NCBI GenBank assembly: GCA_025769875.1
Contig: JAGFNK010000427.1
Location: 1 to 44,830 of the forward strand
Length of the DNA stretch: 44,830 nt
Direction: 5' to 3'
DNA from: Russula earlei
Taxonomy: Eukaryota > Basidiomycota > Agaricomycetes > Russulales > Russulaceae
In this document: piece by piece, positions 20,243 through 32,919 of the stretch
Layout: each line of letters begins with the position of its first letter
How positions within the stretch are numbered: the first letter of the stretch is position 1
Notes under the pieces: generated by a model
What the model was told of the DNA's origin: nothing
Database searches by the model: none
Seen by the model: the letters and a program-made list of their open reading frames with translations, nothing else
Position numbers and translations under genes: made by a program

Positions 20243-23200
20243 CTAATGGCCTGTGCGGTGGGTGTATTGATTATTTTGTTTGGGTGGCTTGTATAATTTC
20301 AACATGAGAGAACTACAAACGACCGAGATCGAGCTGAGGATGATGCATTTGAATGTCAGCGAGGACGTGATTATTGACCAAATCCAATCGACTCACGACA
20401 AGGCCATGGCGAGCGAAGCCCAGACCGGATCGAGCCGAATATGCCCGAACGGGTATAAGACGCCAGCCGCGATCGGGACTGCAACGACATTATACACCAA
20501 TGCCCACAGCTAGGTTTCTCGTAAGCCAGCCTGCGCGACCGCATCTGTCGCGGAATTGGCAACTTACAAAGTTGAGCTTCACCCGCCGAAACACAGTTGC
20601 CGATAGATCCACCAGGGTCAGAATCCCACCGAGGTCTGACGAAACGAGGATGAAAGAGGCACTCGAGAGGGCGACATCGCTTCCCGACCCTACAGCAATA
20701 GCCACATCGGCGGCTGCCAGCGCCTACGTCGTGGTCGTCAACGTCACCCAAAAAAGCGACATGGTCTGCCTTCGCACTCACCGGTGCATCGTTGATGCCG
20801 TCCCCGACCATGGCCACAACGCAGCGATTGTTCATCCTCCTCCCAAATGACGATCTTAGCTTCGATTGCCGCTTCTTGGGAGCGTTCTCTTGTAGCCAAC
20901 GAACTTTGTCGGCCTAACCATCAACGATGTCTGCCCGCACGAAATCGGCGAAATATGGTACCTTTTCGTGGGGAAGGACGCCTGCGATCACGTTGGATTC
21001 GGGTATGCCCACCTTTTTCGCCACAGCCCTCGCGGTAATTGTGTTGTCACCGGAGATCATCCAGGTTTCCAGGTTTCGAAATTTCAGGCGAGAAACTACG
21101 GCTTTTGCGTCGGGCCGAAGTGGATCCGCAATCGCAAATGAGACAAGGACCTGGAACTGCCTGGTTTCGTCTGCTCCGCTGGTATCGTCATGACGGACGG
21201 CGAGGAATACGACACTTTTCCCATCCGATTTCCAAGACTCAAGGCAATCGGCAAATTCCACGGGAATGCTGGCCCCATGCTCCACTATCCACGCTTCATT
21301 TCCGATGATCGCCGAGTATCCCACATCCTTGAACACCGCCTTGAGTCCCCGTCCCGGCGTTTCTTCCACAGAGCTAGCCGCGTGAACAACGGCGTTGTTG
21401 CTCTCGCAATATGAGCGAATGGCGGCGGCGAGGGGATGGGAGCTGGACGCCTCGAGCTCGGCTGCCAATCCGAGCACGAAATCACGTCTCCATGAGCTCC
21501 CGTCACACAAGTCCTTGCTGTCGGTGACTGCCGGCTGGCCACCCACCGTTAGTGTTCCCGTCTTATCAAAGATGATGGCATCGAGCTGTGCTGTCTCTTG
21601 GAATGCTTCACCTCCCCCGCAAGCCAAAATTCCGTACTTCGCTGCGATGCCAACGCCAACGAGAAGAGCCGTTGGGGCTGCGAGTCCGATGCCGCATGGA
21701 CATGCCACGACAAAGACAGCAATGGCGAACTCGAGGGACCACGCCACTAGTGTGGAGAGATTAACGAGCCGTTCTACGCACGAAGGCCGAGACTTACGCC
21801 ACCCCCCTATATCTTTGTCAAGGTAACTGCGTGGCAATTCGCCACACAATCCTAGACTGGCCCATATGATCCATGTAAGGAGAGCAAGTAGCGTAATGAC
21901 CGGAACGAAGTAGCCCGTCAAGATGTTTGCGAGGCGCTCGATAGGTGCTCGTTTTGTTCTACTGTCCCGGACTACATCGATGATATGATCAAGCCTACAT
22001 CCTTGTGAAAATCGCGCTTCGGAATGGAGGGCGAAACTGACATATTCTTTCCCTCCGCTACATCTATTCTTACATCTACAGCCGGCCCGATGTTGATCGT
22101 GCCCAGGAATACATGATCACCGGGCATTTTCTTGATTGGTTTGGATTCCCCCGTCACGGAGCTCTCGTCGAACAGTGAATGGCTAGAGACAACTACGCCA
22201 TCCATTGGGGGGGTTGAACCAGTTGAGACCCGAACGACGTCGCCCATTTCCAAGAGATCCACCTGGACTTTCTGTACTCTGAAACCATTTTCCGAAGGTC
22301 GACCTTCCGCCTCTGTGTCTGTCTTTCCCATTTCTATATCCTCGTCCACGCCGCCAAAGTTGGCAGCCGGGCTTGTCTTGGCTGCCAAACACATAACGAG
22401 CGCTTCAGACGGCTTCAGTTGCGCGAGGCTGGTAACAGCATCTCTCGTGCGGCTCGTGCAGTAAACTTCTATGTACCGGCCTGGAGGAGGGATCGTTAGA
22501 CCACATGTTATGAGACTCAATGGGCATACCTATGAGAAGCATCACCGTTAGGAAGACCACCGAATCGAAATATGTCGTCGTATCGCCGCGATTGATGGGG
22601 GATGGTGATGTCGCGGCCGCGAGAGCAAGCAGGACTATGGACGAGACATACGCCACGGAGACCCCGGAAGATGCCTATAATACCGAAGTGACTTGAGCTA
22701 GTGGACGGGGTGGAAAAGGACGTGCATACCAGCAAGTTCATGCTTCCGAAGCGAAGAAACCGTTTCCATACGGGCGTGCGACTTCCCCTTTTCCACAAGA
22801 CCCGTATTTCTTTCAAGCTCCGCCCGTGGAAATACGCGGCGCTGTAGAACATCACGGGTGTGGCCAGGAAGAACAGCGACCATTGGATACGTGACGCGTT
22901 GCCCACCCACATCGGCTCCATGAGAAACATTTTGGTAGGATTCTTGGACGGAACCAGACTCATGAAGACGATTCCGATGACGAAAGTGGGGATCGCGACA
23001 ACGACAGAAAACACGACACGATACAGGAGACTTCTTTTCTCCTTGGCCTGTAAAGACCGAGTGCGGTCCTCGAGGGAAGGGGGTTTATGGACCGTGACCG
23101 TGAAAGGCGGGCTGCTGGAGAGCGAGATTGCGGAGACAACGTCACGTAAGGTGAAGAAAGGCGGGGACGGTTCATAGCTGAGATGAAGGATGGGATCCTG

Positions 23201-23634
23201 GAGCGTTGGTGGCTCTACGCGCTTGATATGACTCATCTTGTCGAGACATTGGGTCACCCTTTGAGGACAAAGGCTAAGGAGTACTTAGTGCCCGTTTGCG
23301 CGAAATATTCCATCATGACGGCTTACTCGCAGAACATGCCCTCTATACGCAGGGCAACAGTACGTTGCCTCTGGACGATCTCCATGTCATCCGGCATTAC
23401 CTTGACAGACTCCACGCTAACCACCGATGCTTCGTATCCGGCGGATTCGATAATTTCCTGCGCTCTTGTAATCAGCTCCTTGCTCTCCACATCTAAGGAT
23501 GCGGAATTTCCGATGAGGTTGACCGAGACGTTTGTGACGCCGTCTTGTTCAGAGAGCAATCGGGCGATGGTGGAGGAACATGAAACACAAGTCATCCCGC
23601 CGACGGAGATCGTGATATGAAGCGGCTCGTCCAT
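20243..23634 (-). CDS. CCC2: Copper-transporting P1B-type ATPase (CCC2/ATP7-like)
   Basis: Pumps Cu(I) into the secretory pathway to load multicopper oxidases, probably from a late Golgi membrane. Start MDEPLHITISVGGMTC at 23634; the frame is open a further 36 bases upstream without an ATG. The N-terminal metal-binding domains carry GMTCVSC (near residue 12) and GMFCDLC (residues 98-104, assembled across intron 1, 23274-23326). Downstream motifs in order: TGES, the transmembrane ACPCGIG, phosphorylation DKTGTLT, SSHPLA, SGDN and MVGDGINDAP. At least eight introns join in phase and no frame break was found. The C-terminus is short (SSLMLKLYKPPKQ...). The family is certain; copper specificity follows from the two CxxC domains plus CPC. 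Confidence 0.95.
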
Positions 23635-24586
23635 TTCGACGACAGTCGTGGAGGGTCGAATGATTGACACGGCGTCGGCCCAATATCCGTATCGACCTTA
23701 TAGGTGCACCTCCCGCGATAACGAAAATGGCAGGGGCTGATATTTGACAAGCGGGATGAATATGTCATATTGCATGGGAGTTTTAAGGTAGACCCACGTG
23801 ATGACGAGTACCTGGCGCTGGAGCAAGTTTCCCGATAGCGTTATCTCGCGAGCTGTTCGAGCCTATCATTGAATTCATGACAAACTTGGCATTGTTCCGA
23901 ACGCCTTTGAGAGTATACCATCGGGAAGTTCTGATTTCTCACACCTTGTGGGAAAATCAGAACATTCAATGACGCATGGTGCCACGAGACTTTGTTCATG
24001 GGGCATCCGCAACATCCAAGCCAGCGTCTTGAATGGCCATCATGACAAGAGGGGGTTGTGTTATGGCAGATGGCCATATGATGGATGCATGGACGAATTA
24101 TGGGGGAGAGTGTGAGCCTTTCACGATGGGCAAGAAGGATGAGTCGACTGCTAATAATTTCAAGTTCTGTGGCGTAGCAGGATGGAAAAATGGTAATTTA
24201 GCCTCTCTGGCGCTGGCGGAATTGTCTCATCGAGTGAGGCAATTATGCGGGGCTGTGTCGAAATGGTAGTACGCGATTGACACTCTGACGTCGTGCAGCT
24301 GGGTCAGTAGTCCTGGCGATATTGCGGTTGCCTTCTCTTCCTTGTCAGTCCGATTCGAACAATGTGGTGATATTATAGCCGAGGCCGAATGGGGACAATA
24401 GCAATAGTACTGCAAAAGACATGGCAATCACAAATTTATGGTCGCGCGTACAACTGGGTAAACGATTCAGAAATATTATAGAGTACTTCAGTAAGGCGAA
24501 CCGGAAATGCGCTCAGAGGACTATAACTAAAACATACGACAAGACAGGCAAAGCAAATATCGACGACACTCATCATGCGGCCATGG
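23635..24586. promoter_or_regulatory. Upstream region of the copper ATPase and 3' end of CHD1
   Basis: This gap of about 950 bp has no convincing gene. It holds the nested inverted repeat at 23866-23972 and presumably the copper-ATPase promoter. Short open frames on both strands lack domains or splice logic. No recognised copper-response motif was found by eye. Confidence 0.4.
23866..23972. repeat. Nested inverted repeat (possible MITE remnant or hairpin)
   Basis: The outer arms tcattgaat (23866-23874) and attcaatga (23964-23972) are exact reverse complements. Inside them, gttctgattt (23928-23937) pairs with aaatcagaac (23954-23963), extended by CACA/TGTG with two mismatches, giving a 36-nt hairpin that abuts the outer right arm. 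The size and nested arms would suit a small miniature transposon remnant or a structured RNA, but no target-site duplication was confirmed. Confidence 0.5.
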
Positions 24587-27500
24587 TCACCGATGCGACT
24601 TGCCATTGGTCCTGATCGTCGGGGCTGACGGGGCCGGGCCGTTGCCCGTTGGTTTGCCATTTGAACTTATCCGTGGCTTCTTCGGGACGTTTGCATCGCC
24701 AGCCTCCTTGATGACCATCTTTGCATGAATCTCTTCAAGCTTGCCAGCCCGGACTTTCTTGGGCCAAAATAACGTGACGAATCTGCGAGGAAACGATGTC
24801 AAACCTGCGGAACTGATATGGAACTGGGCTGGGTTCGTTCACGCACGTCCAGAGGTGCCGTCGCCATCTATCTCTGTCTTCGCCTGCGGCTTGCTTCGCC
24901 TCGAGTACGATCTCTATTCGGCGCCCGATGGCTGCCAGAGATTCCTTCAGAATGGCAACCTTGTCATCGCGAGGCATATCTCCGCCAGACAACTTTAGTT
25001 GTTTCTACGAGCGGGTTAAGCTAATCATGCGAAACAGTCAGAGGAAGAACGTACTAGCTGCTTCTTGACCGGACGAAGCTCTTCCTTGGTGGCTGCTTCA
25101 TCCATCGACGGGCTGCGCACGCGGTATTAATTCGAGTGTTAGCGAGTTAGTCCGGATACTCACCACTCATCCGAAGACTCCGAGTCGGTGAAGGTAGGTG
25201 TTGGCCTGCGTTTCCGCTTCCGTGCGCTCGTGTCCTCGACCGATGCCACTGCCTCGCTCTCAGCTCGCCGCTTGTTGCTACCGCTGTACGAAGAAGAGGC
25301 AACGGGCGGCGGCGATGCAGATACCCTCAGCTGTCCCTTGGTCCGGAGAGAGGTCTCATATAAACGGAGTTTTTCCTCGTGGTCCCGTAACAGGCCAAGG
25401 AGGTAGTCGCCGCGTCGCACGAGGTGGATTGCATTCGGAATCGGCTTGGTCGATGCATCCTCGCCTTTTTTGCCCTCCTCCAGGAAGAATTTGTCCGATA
25501 GGCCAAGTTTTGAATCCTTAGCAATGACTTCCCAGTTACCGAAGCCATGGCGAAAGGCACCAACGAGCAACATGGAGTCCTCTTGTGGACCCCATCGCCC
25601 GGACCAATTGAGCGTGGGACGAATGTTATCAACAGGGATTGACCATGCGTGCAACTCTTCCGTGCTGAGAGGACTGAGGATGTTGTAGAGGATGTGCAAA
25701 TCCCGCGTTCGGGAGAGGACGGTCTCGGCATTGATATTCCCTACGTTGCCGTACGTCACTAATACTGCCTTGCTCTTCTGGGCGGTAGTCAGGGTCTCGC
25801 CTGCGGCCACGCGAGTTTGTTTTTGTGTGTTGTTCTCGTCGACAGCGCCGGCACAGAGCTCGACGATGTCGTCCGCGACGTCGATGATCATCCCCTTGTT
25901 CTTATCCTGGAGCTTGGCATCCGCGACCTGTGGGGGAGGATTAGCGATACGTATGACAGCAAATTCGTAGGACATACAATAACATCGTAACGCTGACGGA
26001 TGTCGCCCCATTTCTGCATGCTACGGATGAGGACACGGACGTCGCGGTCTTTGAGCTCCATCGCTTTCTGACTCGCGCTCTTCCGAGTGGGAGCTGGCCC
26101 TTTCGGTTTCTTGCTGGTAGACGCCGACCCAGGCTGATCCACATCCATGCCTTCGTAAGAGACCGGTGCATGTGACCGTTTCCTGTCCTTGGTGTCCAAT
26201 GCGGCGAACTCCTCGGCCTTCCGCTGGTCCTCTTCACGTTCGACCCGCTGGCGTTCTTCAAGGGGGATAATCTCCTCCCAACTCATCTCAGTCTTGACAT
26301 CACTGACGGATGCGACGGACGCCAGGAAGCCTTCGCCACCGAGGGACGCGCCGCCATCTCCCCCTGTAATGGTTTCGTGATCTTCGGCACGGTTTAGGAT
26401 ATCGTCAAGGTCCATCTCGTCCAGCTTCTTGTCTTGTTGTGTGTTGTCTTTGTCGAACCTAAAGCGCAGAACATCCACAACCCGAGTCAAGCAAGAGGAT
26501 GTGATGTGACGCACAGCTTCTGAGCGCCGTACTTGAGAACAGCGGTGAGCTCCTCCCTACTGAGATTGTCCGGTTTTGTCACATCCTTGCCATTGTTAGT
26601 CTTGCCACTGAGGTGCGCTTGCGATGTATCCATCTGGTTGATGACTGTAGCAGTTAGTTCCAACCGGCTCTCATTCCAGCCACATTTACACACGCACTTG
26701 CGTATTCAAGGACCATTTTCTTTTTGGCCCGCTCTAGAATGTCTTCTTCCATTGTTTCCTTGCTCACAAAGCGGTACACACTGACATGTGACTTCTGACC
26801 AATTCGGTGGGCACGTGCCATTGCCTGCAGATCGTTCTGCGGATTCCAGTCACTCTGCAAAAAAATCAACTCCATCACATCTTTCCATGGCATGAAAACA
26901 GACTTGAGCTCACGTCAAAGATGATCACAGTGTCAGCTGTCTCAAGGTTGATACCGAGACCACCAGCGCGTGTAGAAAGCAAGAAGACGAAGTCCGGAGA
27001 ATCAGGGGCGTTGAAGTGCGCGATCGACTTCTTCCGTGCGTCGGACGATACCATCCCATCCAATCTCTGGTGGAGGTAATTTCGGAAGGACAAGTAATCG
27101 CTGAGAATGTCGAGCATGCGGACCATTTGACTGAATATGAGCACGCGATGACCGTCACTATGCAAACGGGCGAGTAGTTTGTCGAGCAAAACCATCTTTC
27201 CGCTGTTCATGACTAAGCCCTTCAAGGTCTCCTCTGGGGATTCAGTCTTCACTTCTGCACCGTCGAAAAGAAATGGGTGATTTGCAGCTTTTTTGAGTTC
27301 CATTGCTGTGGGATCATAGTTAGCGCAGAATAGAAGTGGGACGTGGGTGCGGCTCGTGGCTAACCAATGTTCAAGAGACTGATGTTGCTGTTACCACTGG
27401 CGCTCTTCTGAAGGGCTTGGAAGTTCTTTGTCAAGATGTTTTTGTAGTAGTGCGTTTGCATAGCACTCATTTCCACGCGTAAAATGCGTTCGCTCTTCGT

Positions 27501-29966
27501 CGGAAGGGATTTGAGTACATCGCGCTTCAACCTCCTCAACATCAAGGACTCAAGTTGGGCATGTAACTCCTTGATCTTGGATTCGTGATCTGCGTCGCTG
27601 AGATCGAACTCGCTGGTCAATGCGACTGGTTTGAAAGATTGTTAGCAGCCTGGGAGAAAAGGGTCGAACAACAGGACTTGCATTTTTCGGGCATGAGGAA
27701 GTGCATCAGTGATAAGAGCTCTGAAACAGCAGATTAAATCTCGATCCAGATTATCCCGAAAAGTAGGGCAAGCTGACCTTTAACATTGTTCTGAAGTGGC
27801 GTTCCCGTGATCAGGAGCTTCGATGCAGCCGAGAATGCCCGTAGCGCTTCATACAGCTGACTCTCTGAATTCTTGAGGCGGTGCGCCTTGAGGCAAGGAC
27901 TCAATAAATTCATATGGGCAAAAGTGGCGATGTACGCACCTCGTCGACAGCAAGAACTTGCCACTTGATATCGCCCAGCTCCTTCGCGTCGCGAAGAGTT
28001 AATTCATAGGTCGTTAATAGCACGTTCAACTTGAGCTTCTTGTTGGAAGATCCGAACTCATATTTACGGATGACCTCGCGCGCCGCGGCAGTTCCGATGT
28101 ACGTGATCACATTCAGATCTGGTGCCCAGGTTTGAAATTGCGACTGCCACGCAGCGATCGTTGAGAGCGGGACGATCACGAGGAAAGGCCCAAACTGATG
28201 CAAGTTGTGGAAGAGATAGGACAAGAAGGAGACCGTTTGCACAGTCTGGGGAAGTTTATCAGCCCAGGGGAGATTCGATGCCTTTCGCCAGCCCAAAACG
28301 TACCTTTCCGAGACCCATCTCATCGGCCAAGATGCCGTTCTCCCCTTTGCTCCACAAGTACGCCAGCCAGTTCAATCCAGTGAGCTGGAAATCCTTCAAT
28401 TGACCACCGGTTTTGACGATGTATTCAGGGTCTTCGGTTATCTTCTCAAAGGGTGGGCGTTGGGTGCGTGCGTAAGCCGCACTTTTGTAGGGAAACTTGG
28501 CTTCTGCCTCCCGCTGACGATACGCGTCAAGCTGTTCCCTCGCAATCGGACGGATTTCCTCTAAAGGTTCCCATGTGCAGTGTTCATAATTGAGGACCAT
28601 TCCACTTGCAGAAGTACTCGATTTCACCCTTGGCACCGTCACGGTGTGAAACAACACGTTCTACCGTCTTGTAAAGCTCGAGATCTTGCTTCTCGCGCTC
28701 CTTGTCCAGAAGGAGCGTTTCACGCTCCTCGGAGGTAAGGCCAGAAGCTGCTAGGCGTGCTTGATAGGACTTGTACGCTTTGATGTAGTTATCGACCCGC
28801 TTGAGCCCCTTGTACCGTTTGAGAAACTCGTATGTCTCGTCAGTGTTCCGCAAATGGGAGAACCCCTTTCCACTTGATGTGGTAGCGCTGAGAAGGCAAC
28901 CGTTTCAATTGCTACCTGGAACGAGAAGGAGTCGACGCTTACAAGATTTTCGTACCAAAGGTCTTCAAGATCATCCTCGTGTCCCTCGTCTCTTGCATGT
29001 CCAAGGACAGCTTCGATCTCATCGTTCTCTTTCTCCTGGGCATTAGGATCGATGTAATAGCCTGGATGGGGCTCGTCAAATTGTTCAAAGTCCTCAACAT
29101 CGTCGGCATAGTTGGGTACTTTGACGCCTCTGCTGGAGGTCCGCACCTCGTCACCCGAAACACGGGGTTTCTTCTTCTTCTTTGAGCGAGCGCCGTACTC
29201 TGAGTCTGAGTCTGAAGAAGGAGGTCTGGAAGCCACCACTAGAATTGGGGCATCAGGGCAAGAGGCGAAGGACGTATGAGATGAACGAACACTTGGGCCG
29301 CGAAGGCACTTTTTTTTTCTTGGGCACCTTCTTCTTGCCACTGCTGCTCCCAGCACCGCCATATTCCTCGTCGCCGTAAGAGCCGTCGTCGTCGTCCTCA
29401 TCATCATCCGGAGTATCCTCAAAGCCCTGTGCGAGAGGTATTCGAGAGTGAGCAAGAACGTGGGCCGAAAGAAGAACATACGTAGTCGTCATCTTGCATT
29501 AGCTGAACATATAAATAAATAAGACGTGAATTTCAGACGCCAGCACTTGACCACCACCACGAACCTGTCTTCCAACGGGACGAGACGTGGACGCGCTTGG
29601 AGGGTAGCTCACTGGGACCTGATCAGGCTCCTCGACGTAGTCCCCATCGGCGTCAATGTCGGCATCGGCGTCTGCGTCAGCGTCCGGGGCGTCGTCATCA
29701 GAGTCGACCTGCATGTTATCGGAATCGTCGCCATTGAAGTGCATGCTCTGGGGTACTGGGGAAGGTGCCAACGAAGAGCCTGCGGGTGTGCCGAGGTCGT
29801 CGCCTAGAAACATATTTCGGTGATGTTGGGGGTTGGGGCGTCGGGGAGGGGGATAAGGGGCTGAGAGACGGTGAGGGGATGAAGGAGTAAGGGGGGAGAA
29901 GGACGGTTGACTCGGGCCGTCAGTGTCGGCAGAGGGCAGTCCGGGTTGATTCACACGCGTGGCCAT
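24587..29966 (-). CDS. CHD1: CHD1-type chromodomain helicase DNA-binding protein
   Basis: ATP-dependent nucleosome spacer that acts on transcribed chromatin. Start [14 protein letters not shown] at 29966; exon 1 ends at 29565. An acidic, Lys-rich N-terminus precedes tandem chromodomains (YHIKWKG...[27 protein letters not shown]). The SNF2 motor follows: [16 protein letters not shown], Walker A DEMGLGKT split by an intron, [51 protein letters not shown] and [18 protein letters not shown]-like region ([26 protein letters not shown]) and a DUF4208-type end ([18 protein letters not shown]) complete it. One intron is GC-AG (27626-27681). In chromodomain 1 a run of four Gs at 28863-28866 (C on the plus strand) shifts frame; three would restore WKGFSHLRN. 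About 1,400 residues. Divergent from TFB4. Confidence 0.95.
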
Positions 29967-30758
29967 CGCTACGGGCAACGCCGGCCAGTGTTTGTTCGTC
30001 ACCGCCCGTGACGAACTCCGAAAAAAGCATCCTGGGCACGAATTTGCTCACTGAAGGCCAACGATCCGACCCCGTCTCACCCTTCCGGGGACATCAGCGA
30101 GCACCCTTTTATTCTTATAATTTTTCCCCATTTTCTTGTACTTTTTTTACGGACGAAACACAAGGTTCACGGGACCGTGCGCTTGTTGTCGTTCTCGCCG
30201 ACGGTGCCATCATCAGCGCGTGTGGTCAGCATGTTGTGACATCGCCTCGGGGCTCTTATCTATTCTTCTACGGACGGCCTCTCGGGTCACTTGGTGATGC
30301 CGTCGCCAGCCCCCCTACATTGAGAGCGAGACAAGGTGTCGATTGGCGCGTTCCTTGGCCGGAATTAGCTGGCATAGCCCAACTGCCCCCACCACCAAGG
30401 CGTGCCGTGCCATCATCATCACTCCAGCCGACCTCATGGCGCACACGATAGCGCTTCTCACCCGGGTCCATTCCGTGTGACCACGACGACGGTAGGTGCC
30501 CGTGCCCTCACTCGCAGCCCCGTGTCGTCGTTTTTATTACCGTACTCTTTGTTATCTGGTCCAAATGAGAAACATGCCGTCGTCCGACACACCGGATCAT
30601 ACCGTAGGCTGTCTGTGGCTGCGGGCTGTGCGTCAATGTCGGACGTTAACCGAGCAGGGTTGTGGAACGGACACGTGTGTGGTGTGGTGTGCATCGAACC
30701 CTCTCAGGTTTGTTTCGTCGACACGCCCACGTCCATCATCGAGCGAACGATCGGTCTC
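29967..30758. promoter_or_regulatory. Divergent promoter between CHD1 and TFB4
   Basis: These 792 bp separate two start codons facing apart. An open frame runs upstream of the TFB4 ATG with in-frame methionines, but the TFIIH p34 homology begins at MDGSSHLSLIIDLS, so the extra sequence is probably leader. A T/A-rich patch (30105-30160) lies centrally. No specific sites were recognised. Confidence 0.5.
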
Positions 30759-32129
30759 ATGGACGGCTCGTCTCATCTGTCCCTCATCATCGACTTGTCA
30801 CCCTCGCAATGGCATTTATCCGCGCAGTCCGCCAACTCACAACCTTTGTCCTTTCAAACGTTCCTCTCTCACGTCCTCACTTTCCTCAATTCACACATCG
30901 CATCCAAGCACGAAAACACGTTGGCAGTCTTCGGTGCACTCCCCGGGAAGAGGTGCGCCGCGCTCTACAACAAACAAGCAAACCGCGCGCGGCTGATGTA
31001 TTTCCAGCTCGATGCTCTACTCCTCCTCCCTAGACGCTGGCTCAGCAAACGGGAATGACCCACCTGCTGACGCCAACTCCTACCGTCCATTCAAGGTAAT
31101 GGACTCGGTTGTCGCCAAAAACATACAAAAGGAGTTAAATCTTATCGAAGGTCTGAAGGACGAACGTGCGTTGTGAGCTCCTCTCAGTTCGCTCAACCAT
31201 TGACAACCCTCCAGCACCTGTTGCTTTGGTTGGGGCACTGACAAAAGCACTATGCTGTAAGATCCTCGACTCACTGCTTTGACGCATCTGATTACACCGA
31301 GTCAGTTATCAACCGTCTTGCCCATCCATCGCTCGGAAGCGTGGCCGACGAGACTATGGTCTCCACTGATCCACGCATCCTAATCCTTTCCGTCTCACCC
31401 GATCTCTCTGCCTCGTACATTCCTGTCATGAATTCCATCTTTTCTGCCCAGAAATTGGTACGTGCTGTCAGGTCTGACAAGGTCACGCAGGTCATCTGAT
31501 GCTCTAGGACTGTTAGAAAGTTACTATCGACGTTTGCAAAGTCTTCGGGAAGAAACGGTTTTCCTTCAGCAGGCCGCGCATTTGACAGGAGGATCTTACA
31601 TATATCTAGAGCGACGTGATGCGTTGTTGCAATACCTTATGGTATGTTCTCTCAGTGTCTACAGCCTGGAATGTAGCACGTAAACCCCCGTCCCTTTCAT
31701 CAGATGTCCTTTCTTCCGCCTCCCTCCTTGCGGCACATCATAGCCGTTCCCCGGCAAGAAAAGGTCGATTTTCGAGCTGCATGTTTCTGTCATAAGAACA
31801 TCGTCGACATTGGATTCGTCTGCTCCGTTTGTCTGTCCAGTACGTTTACCCGTTCGTTCAACACCGGCGTATTCATCTCAGGATCACGATGTAGTATTCT
31901 GTTCCCCCGTGCCCGTATGCTCGACCTGCAGGTGCGGACTTGCGAATCTTGCCTACGAGCCTCGCGACGCTGATGCCCTATTCATATTAGGACCAAATTC
32001 CCTATGAAGACCCTTCAGCGCCTTAATGCCTCTCGGCCCTCCGTCCCTCCTGCAAACGGTGTCTCAAACGGCTCTCCGCGGCCGCCGAGTGCACGACCCA
32101 ACCCGGGCATGTCCGCGAGTCTACGGTGA
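30759..32129 (+). CDS. TFB4: TFIIH core subunit TFB4/p34, frame break in mid-gene
   Basis: vWA-fold subunit of the TFIIH core, acting in RNA polymerase II initiation and nucleotide excision repair. Start MDGSSHLSLIIDLSPSQWHLS at 30759. Introns are placed by phase after GKR, DE, LC, QKL, LLQYLM, VCLS and TC. Conserved parts: TFLSHVLTFLNSHIASKHENTLAVFGALPGK, KVTIDVCKVFG, EETVFLQQAAHLTGGSYIYLERRDALLQYL, MSFLPPPSLRH and VDFRAACFCHKNIVDIGFVCSVCLS. The C-terminal Cys-rich zinc module ends PVPVCSTCRTKF. At 31547-31549 the frame passes from KVFG to EETVF only if the G run had one more base. The C-terminal tail is Ser/Pro/Asn-rich. Convergent with the taspase gene. Confidence 0.92.
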
Positions 32130-32919
32130 GGCACATGCCGTCACCACGCTCCATTGAGGGGGGTTATCGCCCTCCAAACACCCCCCGGTAGTTGTCAAAT
32201 GCCCGAAATTCAAACCACCATCCAACCTCGCTGGATCAACGTGCAACAAAGTCCGCGGTGCATCGCGCGCCTTCGCGGTCGTCGTCCTGCGTGGATGGAA
32301 AACGTGACGGTAGCGCCAGCTCCGGTTCCGTCTGATGAGGCATTGTGGAGGAGAACGTTTCGCCCCGGCGTTGAGGCATTCACACGAACGTTCTTGCGAT
32401 GTAGCGTGCATTGTCTTCAGCGAAGCTACGGCTCGCTGATCCCCGATATTCGTCCCGCTTTTTGGCATTGAAAAAGGTTCAAAGGAAAAGGGGTGCAATC
32501 GCGTGCTCGCCGATCAAATAACACCAACAGGGATGCAGGAACACGAAAATTTGTGCGCTAGCCTTGGGTAGGGTTTGATTTTACTGTATCCAACAGTTGG
32601 TCTTCCCCGAGGAGATCCCGAGGGTGTCGATCAGTAAAAATTGTCCGTCCCTGAGACACTCCCTCCTCCACGACAATCAAGTCGAGTGAGATCGTGCCGG
32701 CGTTGTTATATGACCATAGGTCCAAGTGCTTGCTCGAAAAGCGGCGTTTTGGCCTCATTGGGGTGAGAGGACCCACCGCCGTCGACCAAACGGAGAAGAA
32801 GTGTCTCGAGCGAGCAGTCCGCACCCCAGAATCCGCCCCGAGGCCGAGGAGGTTCGATCGCCCGCGATCACATACGAAAGATAGAAGAAAGAGGCCGTGC
32901 CATGCAGTCAAGTACGCGA
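32130..32919. other. Convergent intergenic region with an unexplained minus-strand open stretch
   Basis: Mostly no gene was recognised. On the minus strand 32561-32760 reads as a fairly protein-like sequence (SKHLDLWSYNNAGTISLDLIVVEE, DLLGEDQLLDTV) ending at a stop near 32558. It could be a further exon of the taspase gene, whose frame otherwise stops at 32920, or part of a small gene. No splice junction linking it was established. Confidence 0.35.
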
